Assembly (NCBI GenBank): GCA_034002405.1
Contig: JAVFAS010000081.1
Span: forward strand, 1-12,119
From: SZUA-365 sp034002405
GTDB lineage: Bacteria; Bacteroidota; Ignavibacteria; SZUA-365
Length of the DNA stretch: 12,119 nt
Direction of reading: 5' to 3'
This document shows, in pieces, positions 7,188 to 12,119 of the stretch. How positions within the stretch are numbered: position 1 is the first letter of the stretch; each line of letters opens with the position of its first letter. The translations under genes and the position numbers were made by a program. The notes beneath the pieces are model-generated. The model searched no databases, was not told the origin of the DNA, and worked only from the letters and a program-made list of their open reading frames with translations.

Positions 7188-8363
7188 CTACTCGTCTTCC
7201 GCCGCGAGCGAAAGTTTGTATCGGGATTTCAGATGAAATACTCCGCTGCTGACGACGCGCTCGCCCGCCGAGACGCCCGTCGTGATTTCCACGGTGTCAT
7301 CGAGTTCGCGTCCCGTCTCGATGCGCCGGTAGGCGTAGCGGTGTTTGCCCGTGACCACGAAGAGAAAGCGGTCGCTGCCGTCGTAGACGATGGCGTCGGC
7401 GGGTACGGCGAGCACGGTGTCACGGGCGTCGGTCCGGATGTCGAGTCGGCCGTACAGATTGGGTTTGAGTCTCGCGCCGGGATTCGGGATGCGTACGCGC
7501 ACCGGCAGGGCATGCGACGCGTCGTCAACGGTCGGGGATACGGAGAAAATCCTGCCCGGGAAGGTCTCGCCGGGATACGCCGTGGCGATGAAGGTGGCGG
7601 TCTGTCCGATGGACAGGGCGGAGAAATCATCCTCGAACACGCTTCCCTCGATCAGGGCGGTGGTGGTTCCGAGCACGGTGAACAGTTCGACGCCCGGAGC
7701 GACCGCCATGCCGGTCGAGGCGTTGCGCGCGCTGATCACGCCCGCGATCGGCGCGCGCAGCGTCAATTCGGGATTGTAGGTCTCCGGGTTTCCGCGCAGG
7801 GCGGCGATGTCGTCGCTGTTCATGCCCGCGGCCTTGCAGCGCTGCAGCGCGGCGGCGGCCGCCGCCTGCGCCGCGGTAAACGCATGCTCGGCATCCAGAA
7901 GCTGTTTCCGCGACACCGCGTCTCCCGCCGCCAGGCTCCGCAGCCGTCCGAGCGCGGCCTCGCTCGTGCGCAGATCCGATTCCGCGCGCAGCAATTCGGC
8001 GATGAGATTTCCCAACTCCATGCTGACCACCGTGGCGAGCACCTGACCGGCCGCGACGGATTGTCCCTCGCGGGCGAACACCCGGCCAATGCGTCCGCTG
8101 ATGAGGGCGCCGACCGCGGCGATCCGGTCGGGATCGGTGATCACGCGGGCGGGCACGGAGATTGTTCTCCGCGTTTCCACCGCGGTGACCTCGCTGAAAC
8201 CCAGCGTCATCGCGGCGGCTTCCTCCGCGGTCAGGGTGATGTCGGAGGGGATGCGTGCCGCGGCCGCCGCTGTGCTGTCCGCGGATGTTTCGGTCCGCTG
8301 TTCGTTCGATCCGCAGCCAGCAAGAAACAGCAGGGTGACGGCGAGAATATTCAGATGCTTCAT
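7188..8363 (-). CDS. czcB: RND periplasmic adaptor lipoprotein, CzcB family
   Basis: The membrane-fusion protein linking pump and outer-membrane channel, 391 residues. Seen: a lipoprotein signal with lipobox LAGC (Cys17), so the mature protein is anchored to the inner membrane by lipid; an Ala/Thr/Ser-rich linker (18-40); the first lipoyl half-motif GRIGRVFAREGQSVAAGQVL at 90-109; a coiled-coil hairpin at about 115-190; the second half LRAPIAGVISARNASTGMAV at 202-221; then beta-barrel and membrane-proximal domains. There is no His-rich N-terminal metal-binding stretch of the kind some CzcB proteins carry. The ATG is 3 bp after the czcC stop. CusB or a generic HlyD adaptor is the alternative name; the neighbours favour CzcB. 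Confidence 0.93.
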   Translation of the reverse strand: MKHLNILAVTLLFLAGCGSNEQRTETSADSTAAAAARIPSDITLTAEEAAAMTLGFSEVTAVETRRTISVPARVITDPDRIAAVGALISGRIGRVFAREGQSVAAGQVLATVVSMELGNLIAELLRAESDLRTSEAALGRLRSLAAGDAVSRKQLLDAEHAFTAAQAAAAAALQRCKAAGMNSDDIAALRGNPETYNPELTLRAPIAGVISARNASTGMAVAPGVELFTVLGTTTALIEGSVFEDDFSALSIGQTATFIATAYPGETFPGRIFSVSPTVDDASHALPVRVRIPNPGARLKPNLYGRLDIRTDARDTVLAVPADAIVYDGSDRFLFVVTGKHRYAYRRIETGRELDDTVEITTGVSAGERVVSSGVFHLKSRYKLSLAAEDE

Positions 8364-8366
8364 GTC

Positions 8367-9779
8367 CTATTCCAGAATGTGGATGCCCGAAACGAGTTCG
8401 TAGCGCGCGACCGCGCGATAGAGTTCGGCGAGTGCGTCATGGTAGCCGATGGTGATGGCATTGACCGCCTGCCGGGCGGAAAGATATTCCATGTATCCCA
8501 CCTCGCCGCTGTCATAGCCGATATCCGCCGCATCCGCGATGTGCCGGGCCTCGAGGATGAGTGCGTCGGTGTAGGCGCGCATGTTCGCCGCGGCGGTCGC
8601 GAGGGTGCGTCGCGCGAGGCGGACGTCGCGTTCGATCTCGATGGCGGCGCGCTCGTACCGCGCTTCCGCCTGTCGCGCCATGGCATCATGTTCGATCATC
8701 GATCCGCGGGTGTCGAGGATAAACCAGAGCGGAAGCGAGGCGGTCAGCTCCGCGCCCCAGTGGGGACCGAGGTGCTTGAAATCCTGGTGGAACCAGGACG
8801 CCTCGAAGCGCGGGAGGAATTCCATCCACCGCCACGAGGCATTCGATCGTGCCGCATCGCGTTCCTCCCGCAGCGACCGCAAGAGCGGCGAGGTCTCGCG
8901 ATTCCCGGCCGCGGTGGCGGATTCCCCGGCCGCGGTGGCGGATTCCCCGGCCGCGGTGGCGGATTCCCCGGCCGCGGTGGCGGATTCCCCGGCCGCGGTG
9001 GCGGATTCCCCGCTCGCGGATCGGTAGGCATCGGCGGATGGCGCGAGCATCGCCTCCTCCGAGGAAGGCAGTCGGCGCAAGAGCTCGGCGGGATCAAGAC
9101 TGTCGGGCATCGCCGCGACGTCGGAAGGGATATCCCGCGCCGTCGCGATGGCAAGCGCCGCCGCGGCTTCCTCGAGGGAACGCCGCGCCTGATCCCGCGC
9201 GATGCGTGCCGATGCCTCCTCCGCCCGCGCCCGTGCTGCCTCGAGGGCACTGCTTTCACCCGCGTCGTGGCGCAACCGCGCCGTGCGCGCGAAGTCCGCG
9301 GCAAGTCGCTGGTTCTCTTCAAGCAGGACGTATTGCCGGAGGCGTGCATGCCAGGTCGCATACCGGTCGATGATCTCGGCGCGTACCATTGCGCGCGCGA
9401 CGGACAGCTGGTATTCCGCTGCCCGCTCCAGGTGCCCGTACATCGCGCCTCGCGCGCCGACCAACAGAGGCAGATCAAATTCCTGGCTGAGCTGCCAGAT
9501 GCGCTGCGCGCCCGCGCCAAGTGCCTCGCCGGATGGAATCTCCTCTTCGTGGAACGTCAGACGGGGAGCGGGCGGCGCGATGGCCTGCAGCTTCCTGCCG
9601 CGCTGTACGTCGATTTCCGCCAGCGCGGCACGGATACGGGGGTGGGCGTCATCGACGGTGTTGAGCAGGGACGACAGGCGCAACGGTTGCGCCAGCGTCG
9701 TCATGCCGTCCGGCGGCAGCAGCAGGAGGAGCAGCAGCAGGAGACGTCGAGGGAGTCGGGTGCGGGTGAAGCGGGACAT
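8367..9779 (-). CDS. czcC: TolC-family outer-membrane efflux channel, CzcC-like, with internal repeat
   Basis: A 470-residue outer-membrane efflux protein (OEP, PF02321 type) completing the CzcCBA pump. Seen: a signal peptide with a run of nine Leu (13-21) ending near ALAQ-like TLAQ at 28-31; a first OEP half at about 36-215, including LSQEFDLPLLVGARG at 97-111, which is typical of CzcC; and a second OEP half at about 296-468, ending in the RQAVNAITIGYHDALAELYR hairpin. Between the halves lie five exact copies of GESATAA (257-291), encoded by a perfect 21-bp tandem repeat. This makes the protein about 50 residues longer than the usual 415-420. The frame is open and the family pattern is intact on both sides, so the repeat is an in-frame linker expansion and not a lesion. 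It starts 3 bp after the kinase stop. Confidence 0.92.
   Translation of the reverse strand: MSRFTRTRLPRRLLLLLLLLLPPDGMTTLAQPLRLSSLLNTVDDAHPRIRAALAEIDVQRGRKLQAIAPPAPRLTFHEEEIPSGEALGAGAQRIWQLSQEFDLPLLVGARGAMYGHLERAAEYQLSVARAMVRAEIIDRYATWHARLRQYVLLEENQRLAADFARTARLRHDAGESSALEAARARAEEASARIARDQARRSLEEAAAALAIATARDIPSDVAAMPDSLDPAELLRRLPSSEEAMLAPSADAYRSASGESATAAGESATAAGESATAAGESATAAGESATAAGNRETSPLLRSLREERDAARSNASWRWMEFLPRFEASWFHQDFKHLGPHWGAELTASLPLWFILDTRGSMIEHDAMARQAEARYERAAIEIERDVRLARRTLATAAANMRAYTDALILEARHIADAADIGYDSGEVGYMEYLSARQAVNAITIGYHDALAELYRAVARYELVSGIHILE
8907..9011 (-). repeat. Perfect 21-bp x 5 tandem repeat inside czcC
   Basis: Five identical 21-bp units at 8907-8927, 8928-8948, 8949-8969, 8970-8990 and 8991-9011, each coding GESATAA on the minus strand. 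A truncated unit with one base missing lies on the low side (8900-8906) and degenerate sequence on the high side. Identity at all third codon positions points to recent replication slippage or unequal crossing-over. The unit length is a multiple of three, so copy-number changes keep the frame. Confidence 0.97.
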
Positions 9780-9782
9780 AGC

Positions 9783-11183
9783 TCAGGATCCGGCGTGCTG
9801 TGAATGGGGAAAGTGAATGGAGACGGTGGTCCCTTCTCCCTCGACGCTCCGCGCATGGACATCGAGCGCCTGTGCCTCGGCGAGACGGCGGACGATGGTC
9901 AGTCCGAGTCCACTCCCCTGTGTCGTCGGCGTACGCGCGTCGTCGCTGCGGTAGAAGCGATCGAAGATATGCGGAAGATCCCGCGCCGCGATTCCCGCGC
10001 CATGGTCGGTGATGTGGAGCGTCGCACCCGCGGGATCGTCTTCGCAGCGGATGGTGATGGCGCCGTGGTCGGGACTGAACTTGACGGCGTTCGTCAGCAC
10101 GTTCCCGATCATCGTGTCGAGCATGACCGCGTCCGCGAACACATGCAGCGTCTCGTCGACCCGGCGCTCGACCGTGATCCCTCGGGCGGAAAGCAGCGGA
10201 TCGCAGCGGCGGAGCACATCGGTGAGCACGGCGTGCAGGGCGATCGGACGCCGCATGCTCCGCACGGCGCCTTCCTCGAGCCGTGCGAGCAGCAGGAGAC
10301 GGTCGACCATGTCGCCAAGCCGGTCGACTTCCCCGACGAGCATCCGCAGTTTTTCCTCGTAATGTTCGGTTGTCCGGGGTTTGCGAAGCATCACCTCCAT
10401 CGTGCCTTTGAGCACGGCGAGCGGGGTGCGCAGTTCATGCGAGGCATCGGCGGTGAATTGGCGTTCGCGTGCGACGGCATCCTCCACGCGGTCGAGCAAC
10501 TGGTTGATGGTGATCGTGAGATGTCGCAGCTCGTCGCGCTGTGCGGGCAGGGCGATGCGGGAATCCAGACGATCGGGGGTGATGGTTTGCGCCGCGGTGA
10601 TGAGGCGCTCGACCGGTGCCATGCTCCGGATCGCGATGAAGCGGCCGACGAGGAACAAGACGAGAACCGCGGCGGGGAAGGAGGCGAGAAGGACCGTGCG
10701 CAGATCGGCGAGAGTGTTTTCCGCTTCCTCGCGCGGCGTCGCGACGAGCAGCCACCCGGCCAACCGTCCGGTGCCGTCGTGCAAGCGGCTTTGATGCTGA
10801 CGCACCGGTGCATCGGAAACGATCGTGTTGTAATGGAGATCGTCGCCCGTGCCGCCGGTCGGCATCAGGGAGAGGTCGCGGAGGTTGCGCGATTTCCGGA
10901 TCACACGGCCATGTCGATCCACGACCTGGAGGAATCGCGGATTCACGTCCACATGCCAGTGTTCCGGTTCGGTCCACTCCCGCTCGTTGGTAAACTCAAT
11001 GCCGGTATCCGAAACGGCAATCCCCTCGATCACTTCCCGCGCCTCGGCATCGAGATCCTGGTCGAGGTGACGGATCACGTTCCGCTGCACGACGAGATAC
11101 AGCAGCGCGAGCATCACACCGAACAACAGCGCGGCGGAGATGGAGTAATAGAGCGCGACACGTTTTCGCAGGCCGTGGTTCAT
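9783..11183 (-). CDS. Membrane sensor histidine kinase, CusS/CzcS-like
   Basis: A 466-residue class I kinase that senses a periplasmic signal, probably metal ions, and phosphorylates the adjacent regulator. Seen: TM1 at about 9-32; a periplasmic sensor at about 33-160 with several His residues (HWHVDV at 75-80, QHQSRLHD at 129-136); TM2 at about 163-184; HAMP at about 185-238; an H-box ADASHELRTPL with phospho-acceptor His249; an N-box GNVLTNAVKFSP with Asn365; G1 DHGAGI at 393-398; F-box FDRFYRSD at 408-415; and G2 GSGLGLTIV at 423-431. All catalytic boxes are intact. The start overlaps the regulator stop by 4 bp (ATGA), and czcC follows after 3 bp. The architecture and the operon fit CusS/CzcS; the ligand is inferred from context. 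Confidence 0.93.
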   Translation of the reverse strand: MNHGLRKRVALYYSISAALLFGVMLALLYLVVQRNVIRHLDQDLDAEAREVIEGIAVSDTGIEFTNEREWTEPEHWHVDVNPRFLQVVDRHGRVIRKSRNLRDLSLMPTGGTGDDLHYNTIVSDAPVRQHQSRLHDGTGRLAGWLLVATPREEAENTLADLRTVLLASFPAAVLVLFLVGRFIAIRSMAPVERLITAAQTITPDRLDSRIALPAQRDELRHLTITINQLLDRVEDAVARERQFTADASHELRTPLAVLKGTMEVMLRKPRTTEHYEEKLRMLVGEVDRLGDMVDRLLLLARLEEGAVRSMRRPIALHAVLTDVLRRCDPLLSARGITVERRVDETLHVFADAVMLDTMIGNVLTNAVKFSPDHGAITIRCEDDPAGATLHITDHGAGIAARDLPHIFDRFYRSDDARTPTTQGSGLGLTIVRRLAEAQALDVHARSVEGEGTTVSIHFPHSQHAGS

Positions 11184-11854
11184 TCTTCCTCGCTCCGAAT
11201 CATGTAGCCCACCCCGCGTACGGTGTGGATGAGGGATGGTCCCTCACCCCGATCGAGCTTTTTCCGGAGATAATTGATGTAGACATCGATGACCGAGGTG
11301 TCGGAGTCGAAATGCATGTCCCACACATGTTCGATGATACGCGTCCGCGTGCAGACACGGCCCTTGTTGCGGAGGAGAAAGGCGAGCAGGGTGAATTCCT
11401 TCGGCGTGAGGGCGATCTCCTCGTCGCCCCGTCGGACGCTGTGGGTGTCGAGTTGCAGCGTGATGTCGCCGAGTCGAAGCTGCGCCTCCTCGTCGGGAGT
11501 CTCCCGGAGCTGCACGCGAATGCGGGCCAGAAGTTCGTCGAACTGGAATGGCTTGCGGATGTAGTCGTTCGCTCCGGCGTCGAGGCCAAACACCGCGTCG
11601 TCGACCGTGTCGCGTGCCGTGAGGAAAATTACCGGCGTGCCTCGCCCCGCCGTGCGGTATCCGCGCAGCAGCTCGATGCCGCTGATACCCGGGAGCATCC
11701 AATCGAGGAGGATCAGATCGTAGTCCCCGGCGAGTGCCATCGCCAGTCCGCTCCGTCCCTCGCCCGCAATATCCACGACGTAGCCCTCCTCGGACAGACC
11801 GTCACGGATGAAGTTCGCGATACCGGGTTCGTCCTCGATGATCAGCAGTCTCAT
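11180..11854 (-). CDS. OmpR/PhoB-family response regulator, CusR/CzcR-like
   Basis: A 224-residue transcription factor. Receiver domain at 1-118: acidic pocket Glu7/Asp8 in IIEDEPG, phospho-acceptor Asp51 in LLDWMLPG, switch Thr79 in LTARD, and Lys101 in IRKPF. Winged-helix effector at about 128-222: LTPKEFTLLAFLLRNKGRV at 149-167, the recognition region DTSVIDVYINYLRKKLD at 185-201, and HTVRGVGYMI at 210-219. The start was placed at ATG 11854 because the receiver fold begins there and GGAG lies 9 bp upstream. The open frame extends 35 codons further to 11959, but those residues are not receiver-like. It is the first gene of the operon, overlaps the kinase by 4 bp, and is expected to activate its own promoter together with the efflux genes. 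Confidence 0.94.
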   Translation of the reverse strand: MRLLIIEDEPGIANFIRDGLSEEGYVVDIAGEGRSGLAMALAGDYDLILLDWMLPGISGIELLRGYRTAGRGTPVIFLTARDTVDDAVFGLDAGANDYIRKPFQFDELLARIRVQLRETPDEEAQLRLGDITLQLDTHSVRRGDEEIALTPKEFTLLAFLLRNKGRVCTRTRIIEHVWDMHFDSDTSVIDVYINYLRKKLDRGEGPSLIHTVRGVGYMIRSEEE

Positions 11855-11960
11855 GGCGTGCGTCTCCGATTGTTCGCGAGAGCTGGGGAACAGGAAATAT
11901 GCATCGGCGCGAGTCGGGAATCCATGGCATGCAAGGTACGGCGGCGGTTCTTGGACCACG

Positions 11961-11988
11961 CTTAATCCCGCCTAAGAAAATCCTTAGG
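11961..11988 (-). promoter_or_regulatory. Candidate response-regulator operator for the czc operon
   Basis: Three AT-rich hexamers stand out in GC-rich DNA, read on the plus strand: CTTAAT at 11961, CCTAAG at 11971 and CCTTAG at 11982. They are spaced 10 and 11 bp apart, one helical turn, as expected for tandem OmpR-family binding. The last two also form a perfect dyad, CCTAAG(6)CTTAGG, at 11971-11988. The half-sites resemble the CTTAA-type boxes of PmrA/QseB-like regulators. The site lies 107-134 bp upstream of the regulator ATG. No convincing -35/-10 pair was identified. Regulatory use is inferred from position and symmetry. Confidence 0.45.
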
Positions 11989-11990
11989 GG

Positions 11991-12046
11991 TGCGCGGCTG
12001 TTCGTGCGCGGCTGTTCGTGCGCGGCTGTTCGTGCGTGGCTGTTCG
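11991..12046. repeat. 14-bp x 4 tandem repeat upstream of the czc operon
   Basis: The unit TGCGCGGCTGTTCG is at 11991-12004, 12005-12018 and 12019-12032, all identical. A fourth copy at 12033-12046 has a single C to T change. It starts two bases after the candidate operator. No gene is seen from 11855 to the window end; the rest of that stretch holds the RR leader, this repeat, a T8 run at 12086-12093 and the partial element at the edge. Confidence 0.95.
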
Positions 12047-12103
12047 GGACAACATCGCATCGCGGGTGAACACGGACGGAGTCTGTTTTTTTTCACGAAC
12101 TCA

Positions 12104-12119
12104 CCCCCCTGCCCCCCTC
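12104..12119. repeat. Partial third copy of the C-rich palindromic element, cut by the window end
   Basis: CCCCCCTGCCCCCCTC is the exact reverse complement of 3935-3950, the flank plus first arm bases of palindrome copy 2. It therefore probably continues beyond the window into the CTCCTTAAAGGAG core. The orientation is opposite to copy 2, so copies of the element face each other across the czc operon. The sequence is low complexity, which limits the weight of a 16-base match. Confidence 0.6.

Noticed and set aside
4348..7236. Long plus-strand frames (about 425 and 433 codons) opposite czcA.
   Set aside because: The products are rich in Asp, Glu, Arg and His, the usual antisense signature of a hydrophobic GC-rich membrane gene. 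CzcA is continuous on the other strand.
8907..9011. A CRISPR-like array.
   Set aside because: The 21-bp units are directly adjacent with no spacers, and they are in frame inside a coding gene.
7233..9803. An 856-codon open frame on the plus strand, antisense to czcB and czcC, with a GRGGGFP repeat.
   Set aside because: The minus-strand frames show clear CzcB and CzcC domains. The antisense frame is open because GC-rich genes avoid the codons that give antisense stops, and its GRGGGFP repeat is simply the antisense reading of the 21-bp tandem repeat.
9804..11207. A 467-codon plus-strand frame covering almost the whole kinase gene.
   Set aside because: It is an antisense shadow. The minus strand carries every histidine-kinase box, whereas the plus-strand product has no recognisable domain or hydrophobic pattern.
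11855..11959. A 35-residue N-terminal extension of the response regulator.
   Set aside because: The receiver domain begins at Met 11854 with GGAG upstream. The extension is Pro/Cys/Phe-rich and unlike any receiver N-terminus.
12072..12093. A possible intrinsic terminator: ACGGAC-GGA-GTCTGT hairpin followed by T7 on the plus strand.
   Set aside because: The stem is only 6 bp with a G-U pair, and no plus-strand gene precedes it in this region.

Overview
This is a GC-rich bacterial chromosome segment (roughly 60 % GC by eye) holding eleven convincing protein genes in two convergent blocks. No tRNA, rRNA, CRISPR array, transposase or integrase is visible. The phylum cannot be fixed from the sequence. 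Several starts have weak Shine-Dalgarno sequences, and C-rich palindromes (core CTCCTTAAAGGAG) lie between genes. I loosely associate both with the Bacteroidota/Chlorobi (FCB) side of the tree, but only at low confidence.

Left block, plus strand (94-3804). First comes a two-gene cassette. A 419-residue ABC/AAA_21-type ATPase overlaps by 4 bp a 204-residue acidic-motif protein that I read as Toprim-like. The layout recalls ATPase plus Toprim anti-phage modules (OLD/Gabija/PARIS type), but these proteins belong to none of those families that I can name with certainty. After 43 bp comes a 77-residue two-helix membrane protein whose end overlaps an HI0074-like (HEPN-related) nucleotidyltransferase partner by 8 bp. 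That gene overlaps an MNT-domain minimal nucleotidyltransferase by 4 bp. The pair is either a toxin-antitoxin module (type VII HepT/MntA-like) or the less understood HI0073/HI0074 pair. A lipoate-protein ligase A-family gene closes the block 9 bp later. Positions 94-2967 therefore look like a small accessory or defence-type stretch next to a housekeeping gene.

Convergent intergenic region (3805-4038). It contains two perfect C/G-rich palindromes in opposite orientation and a 17-bp direct repeat. The right edge of the window (12104-12119) begins another copy of the same element, so the right-hand operon is bracketed by copies.

Right block, minus strand (11854 down to 4039). This is one tightly packed operon in transcription order: OmpR-family response regulator, CusS/CzcS-type sensor kinase, TolC-family outer-membrane channel (czcC), lipoprotein periplasmic adaptor (czcB) and heavy-metal RND pump (czcA). 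Gaps range from a 4-bp overlap to 14 bp. The kinase should sense periplasmic metal and the regulator should activate the operon, whose CBA products form a tripartite divalent-cation exporter. Upstream of the regulator, spaced TTAA/TAAG-type half-sites (11961-11988) make a plausible autoregulatory operator, directly next to four 14-bp tandem repeats. A second, perfect 21-bp x 5 tandem repeat lies inside czcC. The pump carries Asp in place of the Glu of the CzcA proton-relay motif.

The best candidates for something undescribed are the ATPase/204-residue pair, the membrane microprotein coupled to the nucleotidyltransferase pair, and the two minisatellites within one metal-efflux operon.
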